A program made the translations under genes and the position numbers. Source: Lepidostoma basale (Eukaryota; Arthropoda; Insecta; Trichoptera; Lepidostomatidae). From it: 64,000 nucleotides of DNA. Location: contig JAHDVF020000001.1 in assembly GCA_022606425.2 (NCBI GenBank), positions 1,116,001-1,180,000 on the forward strand. Direction: 5' to 3'. Each line of letters begins with the position of its first letter. Position 1 is the first letter of the stretch. Positions 9,441 to 20,079 of the stretch are shown here, piece after piece. The notes beneath the pieces were generated by a model. It ran no database searches, was not told where the DNA came from, and saw nothing but the letters and a program-made list of their open reading frames with translations.

Positions 9441-11095
9441 TTTACGAATGTAAAGAGTAGTTGGTCTAATTCACATAGCCGATTCTATACTGCATAAAGC
9501 ACGATATATAACATTTAAACCTCCTGGATACTCTGGAATAATTATAAAGATTCTTCATTTCAGATCGATGAGTCGACTGCCATGGGATCAATACAAAAAA
9601 ATGTTTTTATGGATTGCTTTAGAAAATTTTTTAGGAAGGATTTAAATTATATAACGAATTACCAAATTAGGTAAAGGATGCCGGTTCTCTTGCGATCTTT
9701 CATCGAAAATGCTTTTAATATGTTCTAAGTGCCGATGTTTAATGTTTTTGTTGTTTTTTTCATTTGCGATTTTTATATTATTAATCGTTAATAAAATGTT
9801 GTTTTATAAGTTGTAAAATGTTCTTGTATTTTTTATAAATTAATTAAATAAAAATAAAAAAATATTGATAATTTCGACCACTAGTTATATTCATAATGTA
9901 GATACTTCAAATGATATTTTAAAGTTAATCCTAAGTTCTAGAAGTACTACTATAGAAGAGGATAAAGATTAAATGCTATATTAAATTTAAAATGATGATC
10001 TGCTAGTTATGTCACCAAAAATTATTTACCAAAAAGCAAGTCATGGCTTGAAATGAATGCATTGACTCCGAAATATTATAAGATGTATTGATTTGAGAAT
10101 TTTAGAGGAAATGGAATTGAGGAATCGGAATACTGGATTGTCAAAATATTACGTAACTTTGTTCAAAATATTACGTAACTTTGTTTAGACAGTTGTCATC
10201 CATCGTCTGTGTAAAAAATACAAAATCATTTCTTATACAATTAAAAAAACACTTTTTCTTGCAGTAATTATTTGTTCCACAAAATATAAAAGTCCGTGTG
10301 GCAAATTTTACTACATAATAATAATTTCGACAGCTATCGAAATAAATACAAAAGTGGAAGTTGTTAATAAAAAACATAGTTGTATTAAAATATTATTTGA
10401 AATGAACTTCCATCAAGCGATCCCTGTGAAATAATTATTTTACCTAAATAGTATAATCGTTTTTAATTTAAATAAATGAGAGAAATTTAACATGTTTTTT
10501 TTTTCTAAATAACTTATTTATTAGTACGCTTACTGATACATTTCCAAATTACCATACGAGAATTGAAAACATCAATTTCCCCAGCCAATGTCATTTTCCC
10601 CGGAAAATTAAAACCCAAATAACCCGTACTTCGGTCACAATGAAATTTCCTGAAAGAACGACCTTTCTGACCTCCAACCCCTCCCGTCCCGCGACCACCC
10701 CTCGCAACCCTGAAGCTTATACCCTACCCGGAAGTAAACGAAACATCCTGGGTAGTCTGCCTCCCCGGAAACACACACAATCCTGACACAACTTCCGGTT
10801 TCACGAGTACAAATTTCAGAGAAAAGCCTTATTTCGGCTCGTCATTTTGAATCTAATCCAATTTCTTTTTATTTTGTTCCCTAGGTACTAGATTTTTTTT
10901 GTATTCGAAATAGAATTTATATTATTCAGAATTTTATACTCATATTGAGTAGGTAAGTAGGGTTTTTCATTGGAATATATACGAGTATTTTGCAAATAAA
11001 TTTAAGTTCATACTACTATACGGATAAAAATCGTAGAGATATTTTCTGCTTCCGCAATTAAATAGAAAATCATGTTTATTGTAGGTCTGGTTGAA
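9441..11095. other. AT-rich stretch without recognised gene
   Basis: I see no supported coding sequence. Notable items only: a 22-bp direct repeat at 10141-10184 and a GC-rich patch at about 10610-10810 with CCGGAAG/CTTCCGG words, of unknown meaning. Confidence 0.5.
10141..10184. repeat. 22-bp tandem direct repeat, two copies
   Basis: The unit TCAAAATATTACGTAACTTT plus GT occurs twice head to tail without mismatch, so the duplication is recent or under little decay. Confidence 0.85.
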
Positions 11096-11099
11096 ATGG

Positions 11100-11640
11100 T
11101 CTTCATTTATTTATTCCAACTCATAATACTTTCCAGATAATGAAGGTATAATACCTTCAAAACATGTCAAGAAAAATATACTCAAAACTAGAATGGTCTA
11201 CAGGCATTTAAGACAATATTTTATATATTTTATAATATCAGCTAAATTCTAATTAAAAATAACATCTAACGATTTATTTTGCATTTGTTTACGATTTTTT
11301 ATTTTAAAAAAACTTCATTGAACAAAATTCCAAAAAAATTGTAAAACTCTTATATCGTCATAATTCATATCATGCTAAGAAATTCGGGGTATTTTTTTTT
11401 AATTTAAAGCCCTTACACTGTGGAATTCCGTAACGACACTTTTTTTAAGAATTAAAACACTGTTTTTTCTAACATTTATATTTTTCATAACATGTTTCGA
11501 AAGTTTTATACCTTCATTATCTGGAAAGTAATATGAGTTTATATCGTTTTTTCGGGGATGAAGGTATAAAACCTTCGAAAAATATTGAGGAGAATACACG
11601 TATAAGTGGAAAATATTGTGTTTTAATGAATAAAAATCGC
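11100..11640. mobile_element. Penelope-like terminal repeats, family F6
   Basis: Plus-strand motif at 11134-11168: CCAGATAAT, hairpin GAAGGTAT/ATACCTTC, then AAAACATGTC. An inverted copy at about 11478-11540 has the better form on the complement, with the hairpin followed by CGAAACATGT. A third, plus-strand, copy lies at 11550-11580. The segment TGTGGAATTCCGTAACGAC at 11419-11437 also occurs (TGTGGAATTCC) beside the PLE motif at 57150, which ties this family to the PLE remnant there. CTGANGA is decayed to CAGATAA. Confidence 0.6.
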
Positions 11641-12104
11641 AATTTATTTGTTGTAACAATATCAAATAACGTTGTGTGTTTTTAAGATTAATCAGATTGG
11701 TGTTTAATGTAAAAGATTTATTGTATTTTGATTAAACAAATTTTTTTTTTCCAAATTATGTTTTAATATGTAAATAATGTTATTATGTGTATTCATTAAA
11801 CATTTAATGTGTTTAGAAATAAATGCGACAACTGAGTAATAAAATTAACCGCAGAAAAAACTTTTACTATGCATTGTCTAAGTGACAAAGAAAATAACCA
11901 AAGCGAAGATAAATGACCGCCAGTCAGCGGTTAGGATATGATGTCATTAATAACAATAATTGTAATATGGCTTATTCCTCAAACATTTACCGACTGAAGT
12001 CGCATATCGATGACATAAACAGTAAATATGTCAACTGTTTTCGATCACTTAACACGAGAGACAAATAACTGTATTTTATTAATTTATTTTTGATAATTTA
12101 GTTT

Positions 12105-12325
12105 TAATTTATTGTTTCTTGAACAATGATGTAAAACTCTATATTAACTAATTAATACGAATGAAAACGTTTGATAATACATTCGACAGGCAAAAAATGT
12201 CATTCACATAATAACATATACGAGAGGGGTAACATAAGATTATAATAGGTAACATTAATAGGTAACATTCTCGTATGTTATAATAAAACTTCTAGAACAC
12301 AGACGTTTTCTTTCGTGATAATTAT
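12105..12325. mobile_element. Palindromic element, family P (copy 2, rearranged)
   Basis: Left arm ATTGTTTCTTGAACAATGAT to GAATGAAAACGTTTG; right arm TAATAAAACTTCTAGAACAC to CAGACGTTTTC. The centre is rearranged: it contains GGTAACATTAATAGGTAACA repeats and a secondary inverted repeat (ACATATACGAGA / TCTCGTATGT). The GAAAC box is lost. Confidence 0.65.
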
Positions 12326-12349
12326 TTTGCTCTAAAATCCTCATTAGTA

Positions 12350-12580
12350 CAGGGGAAAAACAAGGAATATCAGTTAAAATTCAAAATAAATGTAATAATG
12401 CCATCTAACGCTTAGATCGTATCTATCCACAGTAAAATTTTCATATTAAAAAATCATGTGTGTCATCGACTATGGCCAGATAATCGATTGCTAATTGCTT
12501 AGAAATGTATAGACTTTGATTAACTTTATTCTCAATTTATTCAAATTAACCTTCTACTGACATTCCTTGTTTTTCCCCTG
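12350..12580. mobile_element. MITE with TA duplication (Tc1/mariner-type)
   Basis: 231 bp. Ends CAGGGGAAAAACAAGGAATA and, inverted, CAGGGGAAAAACAAGGAATG, each with TA outside (12348-12349, 12581-12582). Terminal inverted repeats of about 24 bp with a TA target duplication fit the Tc1/mariner superfamily. No transposase. Confidence 0.7.
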
Positions 12581-12627
12581 TAGTCTTCAAATGAGAACAT
12601 ACGAGTACGAGCCAGGACAAAGTTGTT

Positions 12628-12738
12628 TGAATGTTGAGGAAATAAAATAAATATGTCGAGAAAGAACAGTGTGGCGGTCCCTTCTTTCTGCCTAACCCGT
12701 CGGGGAGAAGGCGTGTTGGTTTGTTAGTTAGTTAGTTT
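12628..12738 (+). mobile_element. LINE-A1 extreme 3' fragment
   Basis: Contains AATGTTGAGGAA, GTGTGGCGGTCC, TTTCTGCCTAACC and GGCGTGTTGG followed by GTTAGTTAGTTAG. Only about the last 35 codons remain. Confidence 0.8.
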
Positions 12739-13167
12739 ATATACTATATTATATTATATTCTAAGATTAAGTAGTATGAGAAAAAGTTATATCCGGATTT
12801 TCGGGGCATGAAGGGTACCCGGAAGTTTGCTAACTTGCCCCCTAACCTCTCCTTATGTTACCCCTCTACCCATTTTCTTCTCCCACCCCAACCCTTACCG
12901 AATGTGAAACCTTGAAGGTTTTTTATATTGAATGACGTCACAAAGAAACATGTTTAAAACTAAGTATAAGGAAATTTATTTTCACGTTTTAATTTTTATT
13001 TATTAAAATATTGTATTTCATAAATATTCAAAATAGAAAAACAAAATCTTTTTAGCTATATAAAGTTTCTTTTACATGTACCTATAACTCCCTTAGTCGC
13101 GACGATTTTATAAAAAATAAACAAAAAATTTGATAATAAAACAGTGTTTTTAATTTTACAGTGAATA

Positions 13168-13353
13168 ATGTTAAAATATCAAAGTATTTCCGCCAAAACA
13201 ATGGATTACCTAATCAATACCAGCATGGTCGAAAAGGCGAAAATCTACAAAAACTTAAAAATCAAAGAAATATTAACTTCATTAAAAATTTATTTCAACC
13301 AACAGTGTAAAAAACTTAATTTAATCCCAGATTGCTTATATTATTGTGTGTAG
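13168..13353 (+). pseudogene. Short frame at the start of F3, possible PLE N-terminus
   Basis: 61 residues starting MLKYQSISAKTMDYL and containing EILTSLKIYFNQQCKKLNLI. The start is repeated in other F3 copies as MLKYHSVSAKTMNY (19391), MLRYHGVSAKTMDHL (complement of 44319) and MLRYHSVSAKT (about 63697), always just downstream of the terminal motif. A stretch resembling F..C....L.P occurs near the N-terminus of PLE proteins, so this may be the first part of a PLE ORF. It is cut at 61 residues by a stop. No RT motif is present. The alternative is a conserved non-coding block with a chance frame. Confidence 0.35.
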
Positions 13354-13577
13354 TTTCTTCCCCTATGAATAATCCTGTTTACTATATAAATGAAATCTTT
13401 CTTTATTTATCTTTATTTTATTGTAACACATTAAAAATTTATTTCAACCAACAGTGTAAAAAACTTAATTTAATCCCAGATTGCTTATATTATTGTGTGT
13501 AGTTTCTTCCCCTATGAATAATTCTGTTTACTATATAAATTAAATCTTTCTTTATTTATCTTTATTTTATTGTAACA
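13280..13577 (+). repeat. 149-bp tandem duplication inside F3
   Basis: The segment starting CATTAAAAATTTATTTCAAC at 13280 repeats from 13429 with only about two base differences. The duplication covers the end of the short frame and the AT-rich DNA before the right terminal repeat. High identity points to a recent event. Confidence 0.9.
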
Positions 13578-13620
13578 CCTGACGATGGTAACATCGGTTA
13601 CCGAAACAGCTGTCACGACG
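13572..13620 (+). ncRNA. Hammerhead-like motif, family F3
   Basis: CTGACGA at 13579-13585, one unpaired T, stem II GGTAAC/GTTACC with a 4-base loop, GAAAC at 13603-13607, a palindromic AGCT stem III, and GTC at 13612-13614. All core bases of a hammerhead are present except for the extra unpaired base before stem II. Stem I is weak, as in the minimal hammerheads reported from PLEs, which may act as dimers. Activity is not shown by sequence. Confidence 0.55.
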
Positions 13621-13739
13621 ATTTTATAAAAAATAAACTAAATTTTTGATATTAAAACTGTGTTTTTAATTTAACAGTGAATAATGTTTAAATAACAAAT
13701 TGTTTCCGTCAAAACAATGGATTAACTACACTATATTAT

Positions 13740-13960
13740 ATTCAATCATTTTTTATTTATTTTTTTGTATACAACCCATTTACTGCATACAATTTGTTTT
13801 TTTTTTAACTGACATATAGATTCTCGTGACATGTGATAGGTAGCTAATCGAGAATTCTACACCAGACCGAAGAGAGTGTGACAATCACACTGCCATCGCC
13901 GGAAAATGAACCCGGAACCTTCGGTATGGCAGTCAGAGCTCTTACCAAGGAAGGTCGTCA
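13740..13960 (-). mobile_element. SINE-S copy 2, minus strand
   Basis: Complement: TGACGACCTTCCTTGGTAAG, GCTCTGACTGCCATACCGAA, GGGTTCATTTTCC (B box, one change), inner palindrome CAGTGTGATTGTCACACT and tail side GTCACGAGAATCTATATG. The A box has lost about eight bases compared with 9236-9440. Confidence 0.8.
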
Positions 13961-14659
13961 AATGTCGTAATTTTGAACCTTTGCGCAGTTATTAGCCTTT
14001 ATGCTTAACATCAATCAGGATCAAAAACACATTTTTGGCTTTTTGATACTTGGCATCCAAGTCCATGTAATGCGTTATATCCCGTGTGCCATAAACCTCC
14101 TCGTTGATGTTTTTGGACTCACAGAAAGCGAGTCACCAACCGAAACTCTTCAGTGTGACTGTTTACCCTCGAACTCTAACTTCAGTAAATAAATCAATTA
14201 TCGTTATAAATACGAAACGTGTAACGTATCCTAAAAGGATAAACTAAATATATCTTTGAACGTAATCAAAAAATAACGAGTATGCTTATCTCTAGAGTAA
14301 TTATAAATCGCGATGTGTGGTCCATAATCATATCTGCCGCCTTTGAAACACACGCGAGAATTTCCACCATTGTTCTGGTGACACCACACACATGAGTTGG
14401 GTATCATGTTAAGTCTGATTTCACCGTCGCATTTCGCTTACATCACAAGATCCACCTGTCTTGGTATAGCCAGGCATTCTGCAATACGTATTTAACGCTG
14501 GTTATTCGAGTAATCTTAAACTTTATGTACAATATTCAAATGATAAGATTGAAACAAGTGAGTCCTTACATAAAATAGCGCCTTTGCCGAATCGTGCATA
14601 ATAAAAATACCGCTTATTATAAATACCGATAAAAAAGTAAGCTTTACAAAATATTTATG

Positions 14660-15095
14660 TAATTGTATTTTCAAATTATTTGAATGACAGAACTTCAATT
14701 AATCAATATAACCACAATATGGAAAAACAAAGACATGGCCATTAAGAGTAAGATGAGAATCTATAAAGCATCCATAAGACCAATAATAACATATGGCGTT
14801 GAAGCAAGGGCAGACACAGTATGGACCAAACAAGTTTTAAGGACTTCCGAAATGAAGACACTGAGGACGATAGCAGTCAAGGCACTGGGGGATGAGGAAC
14901 ACCAGAATAAGAGAGATATGTGAGGTTGAGGATATTGTAAGATGGAGCAGACAGCGAAAAAGGACACTACCAGACTCCCCTATATTGCATTGTATAATCA
15001 ACCTCACGGGACTCGTCCACGTGGAAGACCTCCTAAAAGATGGAAGGACGGAGTGCTCCTCAAATAAAAGAAGAGGAAGAACAGAGAGTCAATGC
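14660..15095 (+). mobile_element. LINE-E2 RT C-terminal fragment
   Basis: Frame 14684-14923 reads IKSKMRIYKASIRPIITYGV, EARADTVWTKQVLRTSEMKT and LRTIAVKAL: the RxxY...PI.TYG.E thumb-region signature of LINE RTs. After a frameshift, DIVRWSRQRKR and RGRPPKRWKDG follow, then an AAAAGAAGAGGAAG tail. Copies of the same end are at 31090-31365, 42855-43095 and 51055-51320. Confidence 0.75.
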
Positions 15096-15437
15096 TAAAG
15101 TTTCACTTTTACGGTCAGGACTACATTAATGGAAGGCCAGTTAACGTGGCACTGTAGAGTATGATACGATCACTTTGTTTTAAATAATTATTCAAGAAAT
15201 ATTTTATAAGCTTCCCAATATGACTAGAATTAGTTCTTTTTCTAGTTCTTTGCTAAAGACCTATGTAATCTGTTCTCCAGAGACTTGCTCTTGTTACTTG
15301 GATTCTCATATGTTCTTCCATATTATAGGAGATCTTCCACGAGGACGAGACCCCTAAGGTTACCAAAGATGTAGTGCAATATAGGAGATTCTGGTAGTGT
15401 GTGTTGAAAAAGTGAATGAAAAAATTCTAACAGTGAA

Positions 15438-16010
15438 ATTATGATGTTGTAAAACTCCATATTAAATATTTAAAATGAATGAATACGTCTTCTTTTTTAG
15501 AAGTTTTGTTATAATTTATGGTCCATGTTTTGCCTCTCTAAGGCATTATCGAATGTCAACAACATTATTCAAGAACAAACCATGGTGACTGAGGTGGCTC
15601 TGATGATGGGCCGGCTGAAGTGGGGATGGGCTGGCTATGTCTGTCGGAGAAGCGACGGCCGATGGGGGAGAAGGGTTCTGGAGTGGAGACCGCGTACAGG
15701 ATTCCGCAGAGTTGGATGTCTCCCTACCCGCTGGACCGATGATCTGAAGAGGATTCCTGGACATGGATGGATGGAAGCGACAATGGATAGGAGGCGATGG
15801 CGTGCTTTGGGAGAGGCTTTGATTCAGTAGTGGATGACAGACGGCTGATGCTGCTGATGATGATGATGATAAATGATACATATTTAATAATACCTTATAA
15901 AGGCGTAATATGTCCCATGAATTATAATAAATCTTCTAGAAAACGACGTTTTCGTTTTTATTAATTAATTAATATGGAATTTTACACATTGTTCAAGAAA
16001 CAATAGAGTA
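15438..16010. mobile_element. Palindromic element, family P (copy 3), split by a LINE
   Basis: Left arm 15438-15555 (AAAACTCCATATTAAATATT to TCTCTAAGGCATTATCGAAT); right arm 15890-16010 (AATAATACCTTATAAAGGCG to TTGTTCAAGAAACAATAGAG). An RTE-C LINE fragment occupies the loop between the arms. Confidence 0.75.
15560..15885 (+). mobile_element. RTE-C LINE 3' end, (GAT)n tail
   Basis: Open stretch with TEVALMMGRLKWGWAGYVCR, RSDGRWGRRVLEWRPRTGFR, LPTRWTDDLKRIPG and WMEATMDRRRWRALGEALIQ, then a stop and a GATGATGATGATGAT tail. This is the well-known C-terminal end of RTE-type elements: H/Y-V-R--DGRW, EWRPRTG, RP-TRWTDD, W-ALGEA. The frame is clean for about 80 codons. It sits in the loop of the palindrome at 15438-16010. 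Confidence 0.85.
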
Positions 16011-16047
16011 AAACTGTTAATGTTGCTATTTGAAATTTTATAATACA

Positions 16048-16250
16048 AGTTCATTTTAAGTAATGAAAATAAAATAAAAATTTCAAATATATAATTAATT
16101 AAATTTCACTTAGTGTTATGACAACCGCTTTCGGTAGTTCGTTGCCATCTTCTGGTGGGACTAGAATATGGCAACGGAGAATAGAAGCGAAAGATGGAAT
16201 TGGAATTTAACTAAATTAATATTTATTTTAAATGCGAGTAACTATTTTTT
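16048..16250. mobile_element. Palindromic hammerhead-like element, family F5 (copy a)
   Basis: Starts CAAGTTCATTTTAAGTAATG, as the other F5 copies do. On the complement at about 16119-16160: CCAGAAGATGG, hairpin, CTACCGAAAGCGG. The second arm at about 16170-16240 is decayed. F5 is best seen at 53945-54190. Confidence 0.6.
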
Positions 16251-16782
16251 TTCACTAGGTATAACTATTATAAAAGTGTTCTTTAAGAAATTTATTGAAA
16301 ATGGTTGAGCCATCAAAATGAAGTCCACATTAGATGGCGTCGCGTCGGTTCAAATGATACCGCTATATTTTGTCTAATTAGCATGCTAATGAAGTAGATA
16401 GCATCTCAACAGCTCCCAAATCGGCATCATGACATTGAGTACCTGGTTTTGTAACACTTATATGAATTGTAATTGTTTCCTATTGATTTTCTTTGATTAG
16501 TTCAACCGCCCGACTGCCATTTACCGGTGATTAGCGAATTCGCTTGATCGGACAACCTTTTCGAATCGATTTGCTTTGAGTTGACGATTACCTATTTCCT
16601 GAATTCATTGCAATGTTTGTTATCTTTAGACATCCCCGATTAAGAAATAATTAAACATTATAATTAAAGTAAATTTTTGATGCCTAATAGTTTTGAAATC
16701 GGATGAGTAGTTTACTAGCCAATCGAATGTCATTTTTTTTTTAAATAACCTATTGTCTCTACTGAAATCCAATGACAGAAGA
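16251..16782. other. No recognised feature
   Basis: AT-rich DNA without a supported frame or repeat family. Confidence 0.5.
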
Positions 16783-16940
16783 TTCTTCTTCTTCTTCTTC
16801 TTCTTCTTCTTCTTCTTCTTCTTCTTCTTTTTCTTTGTCTTAGTTTAGGTCGTTTGACCTGTTTGTGACGGTGGGCTGTCCTGGGATGATGATGTCCAGC
16901 CATCTCTCCATCTTTTTGGCGGGCTTCCTGGTTAAGGAGA
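16783..16940 (-). mobile_element. LINE 3' end with long (GAA)n tail
   Basis: A (TTC)n run of about 45 bases (16783-16829) is the tail read from the other strand; next to it the complement gives RKPAKKMERWLDIIIPGQPT, an eroded GRPPKRW-type LINE end. The tail is the longest trinucleotide run in the window. Confidence 0.65.
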
Positions 16941-17263
16941 TTATTTTTCTTTTTTTTTATTTACGTAATGATCATTTTCAGGTGCTTGGTTAACTTTAAT
17001 TTAAACCCAGCAGATTATGGAATGGTTGGACATCCTTAAAATGTAATTTAAAAATTTCCTTTATAAAAGTTGTATTGAATTAAAATCATCAATAATATGT
17101 TTAAAAGTGGATAAAATACACTTGTAATTGCAATTTTTTAAAGACATTTTTTGTGCCTTTCATGACGTCAAAAGAAGGGTTAGTACATAAGCTTTGAAAG
17201 TACGTAGTTATTGAAAACTAGAATTTATCAATGAAAGAAAAATGGGTAAACTTAAACGTAAGG

Positions 17264-17264
<1 letters not shown>

Positions 17265-17295
<31 letters not shown>

Positions 17296-17640
17296 CATCA
17301 CGCCGTCTCCCCGAAAGGGTAGGCAGAAAGAATGGACTGTCACACTTTTACTGATGCGGTACTCCATCCTTCTCTTTTCGCTCCGCGGGAGACGCGGTGT
17401 GATGGGTTGCGAACCTCATCGACACCAATAGGCATCTCCCGCGCACACTTCGATCGTGCAACACCCACAAAATAAATCTAAAACAAATAATATAAAATGT
17501 AATGATATAAAATAAAATAAAATAAAAATAATTTAACACAAAATGTTATTTTAAGATGGTGCACATATTGTCTATTTAATTTATTTTCCACGAATCCACC
17601 GTTTTTTAATTTAACACATAATGTAATAACACATAATGTT
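17265..17640 (-). mobile_element. SINE-like repeat with LINE-A 3' end (copy 1)
   Basis: Read on the minus strand, the 3' end is the last ~56 bp of LINE-A1 (from about GTGTGACAGTCCATTC to GGCGTGATGG) plus about seven GTTA units. The ~290 bp before it are not LINE-A but match the copy at 28197-28565: CTCCCGCGGAGCGAAAAGAG, AGGTTCGCAACCC (B-box-like) and an AT-rich 5' part. A separate body joined to a LINE tail is the structure of a SINE that uses that LINE. No good A box was found, so the head origin is open. Confidence 0.65.
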
Positions 17641-17799
17641 TTTTTCGATGTTATACATGTTGACATGGACGATCAAACGTAAGGTAAACAAGGTAAATAT
17701 CTCATTATATGTTTTAGCTGTCTTAGTTGGAGAAACCAGACTTAATCATAATAAAAATAAGTAGATGAAGAAGAAGAAGAAAAAGAAGTATAAGTGCGA

Positions 17800-18107
17800 A
17801 GTACAGAATTTATTGACCTATTATATTAGAGGCAAATAAATAGCGGAAGACGTTCTCCTGGGATTATTATGTACCGATGTATTCGCCATCGTCTGACATT
17901 TCCATTTCCCAGTAAGACCGCTCTCACAAACTACGTTTCGCAGACCGCCGCTGTATACTTAACCAAGAGAACCAACCTGTAAAGCTAAAGCACAATTGAA
18001 ACAAGTTAAAGTAAAGACGCCTAACGATTTATAGTCAAGTGTGATATGCCGAGGAATTATAACGCGCAAGTTCGCCTTAAGAGCATCAGACATCGGCGGT
18101 CAGTTCA
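17800..18107. other. No recognised feature
   Basis: Mixed-composition DNA. A GAAGAAGAAGAAAAAGAAG run at 17767-17787 may be a bare LINE tail. No gene. Confidence 0.4.
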
Positions 18108-18600
18108 AAATCCCACCGAACTTAACCATTTCCTGTTTATTATAAGTATTAAGTACGTCAATTATAGTTTATTATTATTGATTATTATTTATAAATTGCA
18201 ATTAAATTACAGACCTACGGAATCGAAGCAAGAGCAGACATTGTCAGAACCAAACATCTCTTAAGAGTAGCAGAAATGAGAACATTGCGACCTATTGTGT
18301 GAAGAACCCTTTGAGATAGAATACCCAAAGAAAAAATTCTCAAATCCTATAAAATTTAAGACATAGTGAGATGGAGTAGGCTGAGAAGACGATTCTGGAG
18401 GGACCACATCGAGAGAATGGATCCAGCTATAATTCCTATGATCATGATGCACGAGACTCGAGAGGGCCGTCGACTACCAAGGCGACCACCAAAGAGATGG
18501 AGAGAAGGCGGGTCGTCTTCATCATAGGAAGAAAGTTGATATCCTGTATAAACAGATCGCAAGATTTACAATGCGAAGAAGAAGAAATTAAATTACAAAA
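18108..18600 (+). mobile_element. LINE-E 3' fragment with shared leader (copy 1)
   Basis: Begins CCCACCGAACTTAACCATTT, a non-coding leader of ~100 bp ending in AATTAAATTACAG, then ACCTACGGAATCGAAGC (TYGIEARAD of the RT thumb), RMDPA-, GRRLPRRPPKRWREGGSSS and a GAAGAAGAAG tail. The copy at 26331-26835 has the same leader joined at the same base, so the leader belongs to the element. The coding part has a stop and frameshifts. Confidence 0.75.
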
Positions 18601-18689
18601 GTGCTTTAAAAAAAAAAACTTATATATTTTTTTAAACTTTCGTATAAGGAACATAATTTGTGATGTGGCTTTATATATAATAATTAAAT

Positions 18690-18905
18690 AACACTTTTTT
18701 TACTTGTTTCTTCGTCACTTTATTTTTGTTTTATCAAATTTACCGATTTCGCTCCCGCAAGAGCTTCGTCTGGGTTACAAAACAAACTAAATATTTCGAA
18801 AAATTGACTTTGTTTTGTAATTCAGGCAGGTGCGAAACCGGTTGGTTTGATAAAACAAAAATGAATTGGTGAGAAACAAGTAAAAAAAGTATTTTTTTAG
18901 TTTTT
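18690..18905. mobile_element. Palindromic hammerhead-like element, family F8
   Basis: Arms CTTGTTTCTTCGTCACTTTA and, inverted at the far end, GTGAGAAACAAGTAAAA. On the complement at about 18745-18773: CAGACGA, unpaired A, stem II GCTCT/GGAGC, then CGAAATCGG. The plus arm (18826-18845) keeps GCGAAACCGGT. Only one copy was seen. Confidence 0.6.
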
Positions 18906-18976
18906 TATGTTTTAATATTCTTCTATATTTGCCATTACATATGTTGTGGATGCGTACTTGAATAACTTTTAAAAAT

Positions 18977-19129
18977 CATTGTATATTCACAAGACAATTT
19001 ACACTTTACAAAAACTCGTTTCGAATCCCCTGCCCCGTATTACTTTTTATTTTTAATTTTACACTAAAGAAGGATATCCGTAGTCTGAAACATTTTTATG
19101 AAAAGTGCAGTATTGTGAATATACAATGT
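18977..19129. mobile_element. Palindromic hammerhead-like element, family F9 (copy 1)
   Basis: Outer arms CATTGTATATTCACAA and TTGTGAATATACAATG are exact complements. Inside the right arm: ACACTAAAGAAGG, a decayed stem, CTGAAACATTTTTATG; the left arm has CGTTTCGAATCC. Related to the motif at 63090-63128. Confidence 0.55.
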
Positions 19130-19189
19130 TTTTTTAAATGTTATTCCATTACTGTTAAAATTCAAAACATTATAATATGACATTTATTT

Positions 19190-19440
19190 TTATTCACTGA
19201 GGCTGTCGCGACAGCTGTTTCGCCAACCGATGTTGGCATCATCAGGTATTACAATAAACAGTCTATTGTGAGTCAGTTTATTGTAACACATGCCAACATC
19301 GGTTGGCGAAACACCTGTCGCGACACTCTCAGTGAATAAAAAGAAATTGTGATATTATTGTAATAAGTGTTTTAAATTTAACAGTAATAATGTTGAAGTA
19401 TCATAGTGTTTCGGCTAAAACAATGAACTATTTTATGTTG
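19190..19440. mobile_element. Palindromic F3 element
   Basis: Inverted arms around 19260: left complement and right plus strand both carry GCCAACATCGGTTGGCGAAA. Left (complement) has the full CTGATGA core at 19239-19245; the right has lost CTGATG (AACACATGCC instead). The right arm continues into AATTTAACAGTAATAATGTT and the MLKYHSVSAKTMNY frame start at 19391. Confidence 0.75.
19205..19252 (-). ncRNA. Hammerhead-like motif, family F3
   Basis: On the complement: CTGATGA (19239-19245), unpaired T, stem II GCCAAC/GTTGGC with loop ATCG, GAAAC, palindromic AGCT, GTC at 19210-19212. The most regular F3 copy. Confidence 0.6.
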
Positions 19441-19854
19441 TTCCATAAAAATTTATATAATATGAAAGTTTACAATGCTTGTATGAGTGCTATTAATGAT
19501 TTATCCTTTCTTAATTTCCTCACATAAAAAATGTACAATAAATGTGAATGTACGATAACATATTGTACCTGTATCATAAAAGTAAGCTTGAGGAAATGGG
19601 AAATTCCCAAAAAGAAAATAATGATCAAGTAAGTACTTACTTATTACCCCAAAGTCAATATAATGACGTCACAGCTAAATAGCGGATCAATCCTTTTATC
19701 TTTTGATATTTTAATTCTGTTTATCTTATCTTTTGCCTTAAATGCAGAAAGTCAATCCAGTTACAATACATTAAATGTTTCCTCACGTGACACAGGTGAA
19801 AGTTTATAATAACAATAACAAAACGTATGTGAGATTAACACATTTCTTCTTGAT

Positions 19855-20065
19855 TAAAACAAATGAAAACGTTTGTTTTAGAAAAAATTTATAATATTTT
19901 ATAGGAATGTCATGTTTCGCCTTACTAAGGCATTATCAAATGTTAATGCCAATCATTTAATAACGCATTAGTAAGGCGAAATATTTCATTCCCATAAAAT
20001 ATAACATAACTTTTAGAAAACAAACGTATTCATTATTTAATATGAAGTTTTACATAATTTCTTCT
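19855..20065. mobile_element. Palindromic element, family P (copy 4)
   Basis: Arms AAATGAAAACGTTTGTTTTA and TTTTAGAAAACAAACGTATT, centre with GCCTTACTAAGGCATTATCA and, inverted, GCATTAGTAAGGCGAAATAT. GAAAC has changed to GAAAT in the right arm. Short terminal decay. Confidence 0.7.
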
Positions 20066-20079
20066 TGTTCTTGTTACGA

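Larger units (their letters stand above)
13075..13735 (+). mobile_element. Penelope-like remnant F3 with direct terminal repeats
   Basis: Direct repeats: left about 13090-13210 and right about 13605-13735 share CGACGATTTTATAAAAAATA, a TTTTTAATTTAACAGTGAAT-type block, and an ATG-centred block ending AAAACAATGGATTA. Between them is a short reading frame (13168-13353) and a 149-bp tandem duplication. The right repeat starts with a hammerhead-like motif (13572-13620). Direct terminal repeats plus this motif are what PLEs have; here the repeats are very short and the interior is a remnant. Confidence 0.6.

Noticed and set aside
17265..17295. Telomere-type repeat (CTAAC/GTTA units)
   Set aside because: The unit is four bases, found only at LINE-A or LINE-A-like 3' ends; it does not match the insect TTAGG repeat.
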